DNA of 15,772 nucleotides from the NCBI GenBank assembly GCA_045592445.1, contig JAZNUV010000042.1, forward strand, positions 1-15,772, read 5' to 3'. The DNA is from JAQXGO01 sp045592445. Lineage in GTDB: Bacteria > Bacillota > Clostridia > UMGS1883 > UMGS1540. The position numbers and the translations under genes are program-made. This document shows positions 6,604 through 13,985 of this stretch, one piece after another (position 1 is the first letter of the stretch; every line of letters begins with the position of its first letter). The notes beneath the pieces were generated by a model. The model was not told where the DNA came from. It did not search any database and was given only the letters and a program-made list of their open reading frames with translations.

Positions 6604-7201
6604 AGGTGGCAGAATACGGAGTAAATTTTGCGGCATAGGTCCGCACCGGATTTCCCACTTCCGTGCCCGCGCGTCGCCGCTCCGGGCCGTTTCCGATTAA
6701 ACAGAAGCCGTGCCAAAAGGCACGAGACGGATTACCACTAAGTCCGCACTGCAATCCTCCGTATTCCTCTTTGGGAACAGCCTAGGAGATTTCCTCAACA
6801 GTCACGCCGATTCTTAGCCTTTTTTGCAGATATAATTTCAAGCAGCGATGTACGACAAGCTGTTGGCCGACAGCTTACGACTTGTTCCGCTATCCTTCAT
6901 ATCCACGCAAGGCAGGCTACTCTGTCCACAGCGCAAAGCACCGCATGACAGGTTTACTCCTACGCCGTACACCATTCCGTTGCCCGAAGGCAAGCGGAGG
7001 CAGATGCACGCACGCAGGTCTCCACGGAAAAGGGGTCAACGCCCACATGCCATTGCGGATCGCCCCTAAACCTTAACCCCCAGCATCGACCCCCGACTGG
7101 GCGTCGAAAGCCAACACCAGGAACTTCATCGATATGCCCTTCTACGGATTTTTAGGCCCGTCTTGGGAATCGGCAGATCTGACTAGGATACTGCACCACC
7201 G
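6604..7201 (-). ncRNA. ole: OLE RNA (ornate, large, extremophilic)
   Basis: This ~600 nt block is non-coding, GC-richer than its surroundings and strongly structured on the minus strand. GAATACGGAG (plus 6612-6621) pairs with CTCCGTATTC (6757-6766), a perfect 10 bp helix closing a 3' domain. Next to it, RNA GGUGGUG (7200-7194) can pair with UGCCACC (6611-6605, two G-U pairs), closing the whole molecule. Local hairpins include a UUCG-capped stem (6977-6997), CGUGCC-UUUU-GGCACG (6709-6724) and a 7 bp AAGCUGU/ACAGCUU stem (6857-6876). The size, the own promoter and the following oapA-dxs-tlyA genes match OLE RNA, known from extremophilic and anaerobic Firmicutes. With OapA it forms abundant membrane-bound complexes linked to cold, alcohol and Mg2+ stress. 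The 5' end is set by the promoter, the 3' end by the helix; both are approximate. Confidence 0.88.
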
Positions 7202-7207
7202 AGATGT

Positions 7208-7236
7208 AGTATATCATACTCTTTTTCTTTTGTAAA
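7208..7236 (-). promoter_or_regulatory. Sigma-A promoter of OLE RNA
   Basis: On the minus strand TTTACA (7236-7231) is followed after exactly 17 bp by TATACT (7213-7208), each matching 5 of 6 consensus bases. Transcription would begin near 7201, at the first bases of the RNA's closing helix. It lies in the 60 bp between prmC and the RNA, so the OLE operon does not depend on read-through. Confidence 0.8.
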
Positions 7237-7263
7237 GAGATTTTTCGATTTTTCGCCTGCCCC

Positions 7264-8067
7264 TTACGAGCGCTTTTGCCCTACGACCACACGGTCACGC
7301 CCGCCAAGGTCCTTTATAACTGAGACATTCGCAAAGAACTTTTTCATCATGCGGCTTACCGCGTCACCTTGCTGATAACCAATTTCAACCCCTAAATATC
7401 CGCCATCGGATAGTGCAGAAGCACCTTTTTCAATCAAAACAGGGTAAAACAGCAGCCCGTCATCACCGCCGTCCAAAGCGCACCTCGGTTCAAAACAGCG
7501 TACATCCGCATCAAGCGTTTCGATAACATTTGTTTCAATATACGGCGGATTGGATACGATGACATCATACGTTTCTAAAAATGTGTCTTTTAAAATATCG
7601 AATTCCAGTATGGAAACAGGTACTTTATGCATAGCGGCATTTTCCGCTGCGACTGAAAGTGCGGGCGCAGAAATATCCGCCAATGTAAGAGAGGCAATGG
7701 GGATGTTTTTGGCGATAGAAATACCAATACAACCACTCCCGCAGCAAAGATCCAAAATGCGTCCGTTTCCAGAAAGGGGAATTGCCCATTCTACAAGTGT
7801 TTCCGTGTCAGGCCGCGGAATAAGCGTGTTGGGTGTTACGCGAAAGGGAAGCGAATAAAACTCGCGCGTGCCCAATATATAGGCAAGCGGCGTTCCTTTT
7901 GCACGGCGCGACGCAAGTTCAGAAAAATGAGCCGCATCCTCCAAAGATACGGCTTTATCATACAAAAATAAAAGCTTTTCCCGCGGGATAGATAAAACGT
8001 GTGCCAAAAGCACTTCCGCGTCAAGCCGGAGGCAGGGAGATGTGGCAAGTAATTCACGGATTACCAT
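7264..8067 (-). CDS. prmC: Release factor glutamine N5-methyltransferase
   Basis: The 267-residue protein methylates the glutamine of the GGQ motif in release factors RF1 and RF2, using S-adenosylmethionine. It has a short N-terminal helical domain (about 1-70: LRLDAEVLLAHVLSIPREKL), the LIPRPDTETLVEW signature (82-94), SAM motif DLCCGSGCIGISIA (106-119) and the substrate-binding NPPY (173-176). It is slightly shorter than the usual ~280 because the first helix is reduced. The ATG lies inside the end of the DUF1385 gene (7 nt overlap, ATGGTAA), so translation is coupled. I see no clear terminator between its stop and the OLE promoter 27 nt downstream. Confidence 0.93.
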   Translation of the reverse strand: MVIRELLATSPCLRLDAEVLLAHVLSIPREKLLFLYDKAVSLEDAAHFSELASRRAKGTPLAYILGTREFYSLPFRVTPNTLIPRPDTETLVEWAIPLSGNGRILDLCCGSGCIGISIAKNIPIASLTLADISAPALSVAAENAAMHKVPVSILEFDILKDTFLETYDVIVSNPPYIETNVIETLDADVRCFEPRCALDGGDDGLLFYPVLIEKGASALSDGGYLGVEIGYQQGDAVSRMMKKFFANVSVIKDLGGRDRVVVGQKRS

Positions 8068-8981
8068 TTGTCATCCTCCGCATTTTCAGTCAGAACATTT
8101 TCCATTGCTAAAATAGCACATTCAATTTCTGCATCTGTCGGTTCTTGGGTGGAAATGTGCTGGAGCCATACGCCAGGCGCAGAAATAATACGGGTTAAAA
8201 GGTTATCATGCCGACCTGCAAATTTAATCAGTTCATAGCCAATGCCTACAACAATCGGCAATGTCAAAAGCTTTACGGCAGTGCGTAAAAGCGGAGAATG
8301 AATGGAAATAAACATGGAAACAACAATGCCGACAATGAGCGCCAATATCATAAACGAGGTACCGCAACGCGGATGAAAACGGCGCTGTTTGCGTACATTT
8401 TCTACCGTAAGAGGCAAACCGTTTTCATAGCAAAAAATCGTTTTATGCTCGGCACCGTGATACATAAAGGTGCGGCGCATATCCTTCATAAGAAGCATGG
8501 ACGCCATATAGCCGACAAAAATAGCCATACGCATCACACCCTCAAATATGCCGCGCCAAACACGGGTATCGAGCGCGGGCACCGCATCAGCCAAAAGGCG
8601 ATACAGCAAAGAGGGAAGATAGATAAAAAGACCGACAGAAAGAAAAACCGCCAGTATTACACTACCCGCCATAAGAAGTGACGATATCAGCTTCCCCTGC
8701 GGCTTATCTTTTGTTTCTTCTTCAAGGCCTGCAATTTCCGCAGAACGCATCAGGCATTTGTAGCCAAATCGCAAAGAGTCGACCATATTAAAGATACCGC
8801 GAATAAAAGGCATTTTAAAAAGCTTGTGGCGATTATTGCCGGGCGTCGGCCATTTTTCCAGAACAATTTCACCTTCCGGGTTTCGAACCGCCATGGCGGT
8901 GGTTTTCGGACCACGCATCATAACGCCCTCAATAAGAGCTTGCCCACCAATGCTGGTTTTATGTGTTTTTTCACTCATCAT
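8061..8981 (-). CDS. DUF1385 membrane protein (YqhQ-like)
   Basis: The 306-residue protein carries the family's signatures: GGQALIEGVMMRGP near the start (12-25), a central YHGAEHKTIFCYE and the following HPRCGTSFM. Several membrane segments surround them, including one at about 98-130 and others after the HPRCG motif. B. subtilis YqhQ belongs to this family; its biochemical role is not established. In many Clostridia it stands upstream of prmC and prfA near rpmE, and here the prmC pairing is kept while rpmE and prfA are missing. AAGGAG lies 5 bases before the first ATG (8981) and 8 before the second (8978), so either may be used. It follows its own promoter. Confidence 0.88.
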   Translation of the reverse strand: MMSEKTHKTSIGGQALIEGVMMRGPKTTAMAVRNPEGEIVLEKWPTPGNNRHKLFKMPFIRGIFNMVDSLRFGYKCLMRSAEIAGLEEETKDKPQGKLISSLLMAGSVILAVFLSVGLFIYLPSLLYRLLADAVPALDTRVWRGIFEGVMRMAIFVGYMASMLLMKDMRRTFMYHGAEHKTIFCYENGLPLTVENVRKQRRFHPRCGTSFMILALIVGIVVSMFISIHSPLLRTAVKLLTLPIVVGIGYELIKFAGRHDNLLTRIISAPGVWLQHISTQEPTDAEIECAILAMENVLTENAEDDKW

Positions 8982-9023
8982 TTTTTCTCCTTTTGCAAGA
9001 GGTGCTTTCCTCTATACGGACTC

Positions 9024-9052
9024 ATTATAACAGAAAACACGCTGAAATACAA
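9024..9052 (-). promoter_or_regulatory. Promoter of the DUF1385-prmC pair
   Basis: On the minus strand a perfect TATAAT (9029-9024) lies 17 bp after TTGTAT (9052-9047). The -35 is weak (3 of 6) and sits inside the terminator hairpin of the arginine operon, so terminator and promoter overlap. Confidence 0.5.
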
Positions 9053-9061
9053 GCGTGTTTT
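9034..9061 (-). terminator. Terminator of the arginine operon
   Basis: AAAACACGCT (9034-9043) pairs perfectly with AGCGTGTTTT (9052-9061) around an 8 nt loop. On the minus strand the stem ends in TTTT, then CTGTTATAAT. It lies about 20 nt after the GNAT stop codon. Confidence 0.7.
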
Positions 9062-9080
9062 ACAGGAATTTATAATTTGT

Positions 9081-9542
9081 TTAAATTTGTTTGCCCATAT
9101 AAAGGCGGCGGTACCCCCGTGACATATCCTCGGAAAGCGTAGAAAAACCGAGTTTCTCATAAAAGGAAATGGTGGATTTTGCAGAGGCAGCCGTGTGGAG
9201 CGTGAGTAAGGAAAGCCCTGCATTCTGTGCATGGAGTGCGGCGGCATTTAATAAATCCGTTCCAATACCGCACCCTTCTGTTTTAACAGCAAAACGACTT
9301 ACATATGCCACGTCATTTAAGGCGGAAACCCGCAAGGTACCGACAACGTCATCTCCCGATACCGCAAGGAGAACAAGTTTTTCCTTCAAGTCACAAAGTA
9401 CATCCTCAGCCGTTTCTGAAAGAGCGGGGGATGCTGCTGTAGCGTTTGCAAGCACAGCATAGCGTGTAAAACCGAGTTTAATAATTTCTAAAATGGCGGG
9501 AACATCTTCCGACGTTGCCGTTCGTATGATTATTTTTTTCAT
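9081..9542 (-). CDS. GNAT N-acetyltransferase coupled to argF
   Basis: The 153-residue protein is a single GNAT domain. It has beta-strand and motif A in VSRFAVKTEGCGIGTDLLNAA (81-101), with an acetyl-CoA loop EGCGIG whose first residue is Glu instead of the usual Gln or Arg. Motif B, FYEKLGF, is at 127-133. The terminal RGYRRLYM pattern is common in clostridial GNAT proteins of unknown substrate. Its ATG overlaps the argF stop as ATGA, so it belongs to the arginine operon and is last in it. That position suggests a role in arginine synthesis, for example making N-acetylglutamate, the precursor that ArgD's pathway needs. The sequence alone does not prove this, and it could acetylate an unrelated compound. 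Confidence 0.85.
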   Translation of the reverse strand: MKKIIIRTATSEDVPAILEIIKLGFTRYAVLANATAASPALSETAEDVLCDLKEKLVLLAVSGDDVVGTLRVSALNDVAYVSRFAVKTEGCGIGTDLLNAAALHAQNAGLSLLTLHTAASAKSTISFYEKLGFSTLSEDMSRGYRRLYMGKQI

Positions 9543-10456
9543 TGCATGAGTTTAACCATGACTGCTTTTTGTGCGTGCAGACGGTTTTCCGCCTCGTCAA
9601 AGATAACAGAATTCGGGCCGTCAATCACATCCTCGGTCACTTCATAGCCACGGTATGCAGGCAGACAATGCAGGAAAATAGCGTCGGATTTAGCAAAAGA
9701 GAAAAGCTTCTTATCAATCGTATACGCTCCAAATATTTTGATGCGTTCTGCCTTCTCCGCTTCCTGTCCCATACTGCACCAGGTATCGGTATAAACAACA
9801 TCGGCGTCTTGGATTGCCGCCTTCGGGTCGCTTGTCATCAAAATGGTGCTGCCGCTTTCCTTTGCATCCATCATTGCATTTTCTACAACTATTTCATCAC
9901 AGGTGTAACCATCGGGCGAGGCAATTGCCACATCCATGCCGACCTTTGCGCAGCCGTAGAGAAGGGAGTGCGCTATATTATTGCCGTCCCCGATATACGC
10001 AAGCTTCAGGCCTTTGAATTCGCCTTTATGTTCACGGATTGTCAAAAGGTCTGCTAAAATCTGGCACGGGTGCAGAAGATCCGTAAGCCCGTTGATAATC
10101 GGAATTTGCCCGTATTTTGCCAAATCTTCTACATCGCTATGAGCAAAGGTACGAATCATAATGCCATCAAGGTAACGGGACAAAACGTTTGCGGTATCAT
10201 AAATCGTTTCACCGCGCCCGAGCTGAATGTCATTCGAGCTTAAAAAGAGCGCGTGTCCGCCTAGCTGGTGCATGCCTACCTCAAAGGAAACACGGGTACG
10301 CGTGGAGGATTTTGTAAAAATCATACCCAATGTTTTTCCCTTTAAAATTGGATGTGGAATTCCATTTTTTGTTTCACTTTTCAGCTTTTCAGCAAGAGAT
10401 AAAATGTCAAGAATTTCTTCTTTCGTAAGGTCATGCAGACTCAGTAAATGTTTCAT
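9539..10456 (-). CDS. argF: Ornithine carbamoyltransferase
   Basis: The 305-residue cytosolic enzyme condenses ornithine with carbamoyl phosphate to give citrulline, the sixth step of arginine synthesis. The carbamoyl-phosphate loop STRTR is at 51-55, HPCQ at 129-132, the ornithine-binding DTWCSMG at 224-230 and HCLP at 263-266. The length is normal. The SMG motif separates it from aspartate carbamoyltransferase. A catabolic (arcB) role is not suggested, because it follows the biosynthetic argD and no arcA or arcC is near. Its ATG overlaps the argD stop by 4 nt (ATGA) and its own stop overlaps the GNAT start the same way. All three genes are likely regulated from the argD promoter and its ARG box. 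Confidence 0.96.
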   Translation of the reverse strand: MKHLLSLHDLTKEEILDILSLAEKLKSETKNGIPHPILKGKTLGMIFTKSSTRTRVSFEVGMHQLGGHALFLSSNDIQLGRGETIYDTANVLSRYLDGIMIRTFAHSDVEDLAKYGQIPIINGLTDLLHPCQILADLLTIREHKGEFKGLKLAYIGDGNNIAHSLLYGCAKVGMDVAIASPDGYTCDEIVVENAMMDAKESGSTILMTSDPKAAIQDADVVYTDTWCSMGQEAEKAERIKIFGAYTIDKKLFSFAKSDAIFLHCLPAYRGYEVTEDVIDGPNSVIFDEAENRLHAQKAVMVKLMQ

Positions 10457-11619
10457 AATAAATCCTTAAGCTCCTTTACAAAGTTATCAATATCATGCTT
10501 CCCAATAATCAGTGGCGGCAGAATACGAAGTGTGTCCGTGCCGACTGCACCGACGAGGTAGCCGCGTGCAAACAGCGCGGCAGAAAGCTCCTTCGCATTA
10601 TGGGGAACCGCGGCGCCAAGCATAAGACCGCGACCGCGCACCTCGGAAATGCCGATATTGAGAAGTGCGTTTTTAAAGTATTCGCCCATATTTGCAGCAT
10701 TTTCAATTAAGTTTTCGCGGTCAAGCGCCTCAAACACAGCAAGACCTGCCGTGGTAGCGAGCGGTCCACCGCCGAATGTGCCGCCGTGGTCGCCGGGGGA
10801 AAATGCCGCGGCAACAAAGTCACGCGCACATACAGCACCAATCGGGACGCCCCCGCCGAGTGCTTTGGCAGAGGTGAAAATGTCAGGAATGACAGGTGTA
10901 TGTTCATAGGCGAAAAGCTTACCTGTCCGCCCCATACCGGTCTGCACCTCATCAAAAATTAGAATGATGTCGTTGTCCGTACAGATTTTACGAACTGCAG
11001 AGAGATATGCATCGTCCAACACATGCACGCCGCTTTCGCCTTGAATGGGCTCTAAGATTACAGCGGCAGTTTTTTCGGTAACTGACATGCAAAATGCATC
11101 TAAATCATTGATGGGAACATGCGTAAAGCCGGGCATAAGCGGTGCGTATGGCTTTTGATATTTTTCCTGACCTGTTGCAGCAACGGTTGCCAATGTACGG
11201 CCATGGAAGGAATTTTTAAGGGAAATTACGTCTGTTCTGCCGCTTCCCTTTTTATGATGATAGATTTTGGCAAGTTTTATCGCACCCTCGTTTGCTTCCG
11301 CACCCGTGTTTGCAAAAAAGACCTTATCTGCCACAGTACGTTTTACCAGGGTCTCGGCAAGACGCGCTTGCGATTCTATGTAGTAAAGTGAAGATGTATG
11401 GAGAAGTCGGTCGACCTGCGCGTGGAGTGCCGATGTCAATATGGGATGATTATGTCCCAGGGCAGAAACGGCAATGCCCGCAAAAAAGTCCTGATAAGAT
11501 TTCCCATCCTCGGCATACAGCGTCATACCCTCACCGTGGGTGAAGGAGACGGGCGTGCGGTCACCAAACGTGTTCATATAACATTGTTTGTCTAATTCTT
11601 TTATTTCCTGTACGTTCAT
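10453..11619 (-). CDS. argD: Acetylornithine aminotransferase
   Basis: The 388-residue class-III aminotransferase uses pyridoxal phosphate to convert N-acetylglutamate semialdehyde to N-acetylornithine, with glutamate as amino donor. Visible are FFANTGAEANE (101-111), the FHGRT motif (138-142), DEVQTGMGRTG (223-233) and the Schiff-base lysine K252 in SAKALGGGVP. I chose ATG 11619 because AAGGAG lies 8 bases upstream; an in-frame GTG at 11628 overlaps that ribosome site and is unlikely. It is the first gene of argD-argF-GNAT. No argC, argJ or argB is in the window, so the earlier steps must be encoded elsewhere. Confidence 0.95.
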   Translation of the reverse strand: MNVQEIKELDKQCYMNTFGDRTPVSFTHGEGMTLYAEDGKSYQDFFAGIAVSALGHNHPILTSALHAQVDRLLHTSSLYYIESQARLAETLVKRTVADKVFFANTGAEANEGAIKLAKIYHHKKGSGRTDVISLKNSFHGRTLATVAATGQEKYQKPYAPLMPGFTHVPINDLDAFCMSVTEKTAAVILEPIQGESGVHVLDDAYLSAVRKICTDNDIILIFDEVQTGMGRTGKLFAYEHTPVIPDIFTSAKALGGGVPIGAVCARDFVAAAFSPGDHGGTFGGGPLATTAGLAVFEALDRENLIENAANMGEYFKNALLNIGISEVRGRGLMLGAAVPHNAKELSAALFARGYLVGAVGTDTLRILPPLIIGKHDIDNFVKELKDLL

Positions 11620-11641
11620 TTTTTTCACTCCTTAAAAAGGT

Positions 11642-11670
11642 ATTATACAACAGAATGAAAAATTATGCAA
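11642..11670 (-). promoter_or_regulatory. Sigma-A promoter of argD
   Basis: On the minus strand TTGCAT (11670-11665) is followed after exactly 17 bp by a perfect TATAAT (11647-11642). The start site would be near 11635, leaving a very short leader before the AAGGAG of argD. Confidence 0.8.
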
Positions 11671-11671
11671 G
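11654..11671 (-). promoter_or_regulatory. ARG-box-like operator (ArgR/AhrC) over the argD promoter
   Basis: The minus-strand sequence CTTGCATAATTTTTCATT matches the palindromic ARG-box pattern AATGAATAATTATTCATT at 14 of 18 positions. It covers the -35 and most of the spacer, a position at which arginine-bound ArgR would block RNA polymerase. argR itself is not in the window. Confidence 0.55.
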
Positions 11672-11691
11672 AGAAAATGAAAAAATATTTA

Positions 11692-11725
11692 AAATAAAAA
11701 ATCGTACCTTCTAAAATGGTACGAT
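11692..11725 (-). terminator. Terminator of the gerA-type operon
   Basis: ATCGTACC (11701-11708) pairs perfectly with GGTACGAT (11718-11725) around a 9 nt loop. On the minus strand the stem is followed by TTTTTTATTTT. It lies 11 nt after the gerAB stop codon and just upstream of the argD promoter. Confidence 0.85.
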
Positions 11726-11735
11726 TTTTGTCTTA

Positions 11736-12821
11736 TCATTCGCTTTCTGTTTGTTTTTTTCTGCGTATCAGTGATAAACAAAAGGTGATAATCGGCAATA
11801 CAATTTCAAAAAAGCCGAAGATAAACATACCGACGTTGCGTCGCCACGCGGGGAGCAGGATGCCGGATTTAAATGCATTTAATGAACTAAGGAGAAGAAC
11901 GGCACCTAAAGACAGTAAAAGCGGAGGTGATGCCTTCTTTCTTATAGGGAATACATCCTGTATACATTGGAGGATGCTGTAAATGACAATGCTGAGCTTG
12001 AAAATATGCAAAATGGAAAGGAGAAAGGCATGCAGAATTTCAAGGCGTGTAAATACGTTCATTACATTGATTAAACGGACGGATTCATAGGCGGGCGTGC
12101 TAAGATATGCGACGGATACGCCTAGCACTGCAATTTCTTGAAAAATTGTAAGAAACATAATAGCAATACCGAGCAAAAGTCCCATCCAAAGCGCGCGACG
12201 TGTGCCGGTGTTTTTCTCCGTCAAATGAAAAAAGGGTAGAAACACAATGATTTCACAAAAGGGAATGGAGGCCATTGAAAATGTACCTTCCAAATAGTTT
12301 TGCCATCCCATGTTCAAGAGGGGCAGAAAGTTTGAAAGTTTCATTTCACTTATGAGTAACGTGAAATTTGTGCTTGTGATCGTAATGGCAATCATAAAAA
12401 AGAGAAAAGCGCAACGCAACATATTCTGAATACCCGTAAAGACGGCAAACGCGCATGGTAAAAGCATGAGAATCATGATAATGGGCAAGGGCGTTTCGGG
12501 CATAATGTGCACAAGGAAAAAACTGCTGACGTTTCGAAGCATGGCGATGGCAACAATTATGAAAAAGCCGATATATAAAATGTTTATAAAATAGCCGAGA
12601 AACTTACCATACACCTTATTGTGTATCGAGACAAGCCCGTTACCGGGGAAACGTGCGATAAGTGCACCATATAAAAACGCGACCAAAAGGCTGAGTGCAC
12701 CCGCACATAATACAATAACCCAGGCGTTATGCTGCGCAATTTGCGTCACGAAGGAAGTAAAGAGAGAGGAGCCTGCTATAAAAGAGGCAATCCCAAAAAT
12801 AAGCTGTCTGTTTGAAATCAT
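11736..12821 (-). CDS. gerAB: Spore germination permease subunit, GerAB family
   Basis: The 361-residue protein is almost entirely hydrophobic, with about ten membrane segments, and fits the GerAB spore-permease family (PF03845, APC superfamily). It begins ISNRQLIFGIASFIAGSSLF and has the family's FPGNGLVSIHNKVYGKFLG region near 60-77. In Bacillus the B subunit binds the amino-acid germinant in the spore inner membrane and acts with the A and C subunits. The frame continues to TTG 12848, overlapping gerAC by 4 nt, but ATG 12821 has AAAGGA 6 bases upstream and gives the usual length, so I prefer it. It is third in the operon rather than second as in B. subtilis gerA. The germinant cannot be read from the sequence. 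Confidence 0.88.
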   Translation of the reverse strand: MISNRQLIFGIASFIAGSSLFTSFVTQIAQHNAWVIVLCAGALSLLVAFLYGALIARFPGNGLVSIHNKVYGKFLGYFINILYIGFFIIVAIAMLRNVSSFFLVHIMPETPLPIIMILMLLPCAFAVFTGIQNMLRCAFLFFMIAITITSTNFTLLISEMKLSNFLPLLNMGWQNYLEGTFSMASIPFCEIIVFLPFFHLTEKNTGTRRALWMGLLLGIAIMFLTIFQEIAVLGVSVAYLSTPAYESVRLINVMNVFTRLEILHAFLLSILHIFKLSIVIYSILQCIQDVFPIRKKASPPLLLSLGAVLLLSSLNAFKSGILLPAWRRNVGMFIFGFFEIVLPIITFCLSLIRRKKQTESE

Positions 12822-12844
12822 GGCGGTTCCTTTCTTTCCCACAA

Positions 12845-13981
12845 TCAATTTACGGGTTGATTCATGCGACCGGCAGATAAAATTTTAACGTGGGTTTCAA
12901 TACGAACAGGGAGATTATGAAACGCCATGTCTTTCTTTTCTTCCCAAAGCTTGGGATCTTTCTTGTACAATATTTCAGAAAATCCAAAAAGGTCGGATTC
13001 GAGTTCGCGGCCCCGTCGCAGTGCAGAACGAATTTCATTTTCTATTTCTGCGGAAAAAGAAGACAAAAGGATATCAAGCCCGTCCTCGGAAGTGTAGTTT
13101 TCATGACCGCGTTCACTGCCGAAGGCACCGTCGGCACGGACTTGTATGACCATGCTGACATTGCCGTTTTCGTCTATCTCGGGTTTGATGCCGCCGCTTG
13201 CCTGCAAAATGTCAATCCCTGTATGGTTTTTTTCCGAAGGCGACGTCATCACGACGCCTTTTTCTACTTCGCCCTTTGCCCACAAAATGCCGCGTGTTTC
13301 ATGGGCAGAAAGTTCCCCGATCATTTTATCCTCTTTGAAAACCGCTGTGCCGGACATACGCAATTGCTTTTCGCCGCCCGTTTCATCAATTTCAATAATC
13401 GGGATTAAGGGGGCGGCTTTTTTGGTGTAGAGGCGACTCGTAAAATCTAAAAGGTCTACTGTCATGCCGGCTGACAGCTCTTGCTGGGATTCAATCAGGT
13501 TTTTAATGTGTATGGCGGGTATTTTTTGAAAATCGGCGGAGGTATCCAAAATGTCTTTTCCTTTACCGCGCGCGACCAACAGATGCATGGAAAGCCGCAT
13601 CTCATGGTCGCGGAGGAAAAAGTCCATATAGTTGCCGAGCCCTTTTTCAGCTGCCTCCTGCCCGAAAATAATAACAAAATTATGAGCAAGGTAAAGCTTG
13701 GAGCCTGCCTTTGAAACAGAAGTTCTAATCGAAGGGAATACATATTCCCCTTCAATGGTAACGTTATTGTAGTGGCTTGCATCCCCACCACTGCCTTCTC
13801 CCGAAGCGGTAGAGTTTTTGGTGTTTGCGATTTGCGATGTAACTTCGATTTTATCTTCATCCGCTGAATCGACCGCAAAGCCCATTACAATGGATAGATT
13901 ACCGATTTCCCGACGGTTCCAACACCCTGTCAGAAAAAGGGATAGAGTTAAAAGTACACATAGTAAGCGGCATTTTCGCAT
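12845..13981 (-). CDS. gerAC: Spore germination lipoprotein, GerAC family
   Basis: The 378-residue protein starts with a lipoprotein signal peptide ending in the lipobox LTGC (17-20). This is followed by WNRREI, a hallmark of Ger(x)C proteins. The rest is a soluble domain facing outward from the spore inner membrane. The family's KGKDIL, SAHETRGILW and C-terminal FGFSEILYKKDPKLWEE patterns are visible, the last near residues 330-350. The C subunit is needed for a working germinant receptor and is attached through a diacylglyceryl cysteine. It begins 4 nt after the gerAA stop and precedes gerAB. A low-complexity Gly/Ser stretch (SGEGSGGDAS) occurs near residues 60-69. Confidence 0.92.
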   Translation of the reverse strand: MRKCRLLCVLLTLSLFLTGCWNRREIGNLSIVMGFAVDSADEDKIEVTSQIANTKNSTASGEGSGGDASHYNNVTIEGEYVFPSIRTSVSKAGSKLYLAHNFVIIFGQEAAEKGLGNYMDFFLRDHEMRLSMHLLVARGKGKDILDTSADFQKIPAIHIKNLIESQQELSAGMTVDLLDFTSRLYTKKAAPLIPIIEIDETGGEKQLRMSGTAVFKEDKMIGELSAHETRGILWAKGEVEKGVVMTSPSEKNHTGIDILQASGGIKPEIDENGNVSMVIQVRADGAFGSERGHENYTSEDGLDILLSSFSAEIENEIRSALRRGRELESDLFGFSEILYKKDPKLWEEKKDMAFHNLPVRIETHVKILSAGRMNQPVN

Positions 13982-13985
13982 TACA

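Noticed and set aside
6848..7076. Open frames of 60-75 codons on the plus strand opposite the OLE RNA
   Set aside because: They lack ribosome binding sites and are rich in Arg, Pro and His, as expected when structured GC-rich RNA is translated by chance.
6640..7201. Region as tmRNA, RNase P RNA or 6S RNA
   Set aside because: There is no tRNA-Ala-like end or tag frame for tmRNA and no recognisable RNase P core, and it is far too long for 6S RNA. The neighbours point to OLE instead.
9542..10057. 171-codon plus-strand frame opposite argF
   Set aside because: It lies fully antisense to a well-conserved enzyme gene, has no family motifs and is Cys/His-rich in a way typical of shadow frames.
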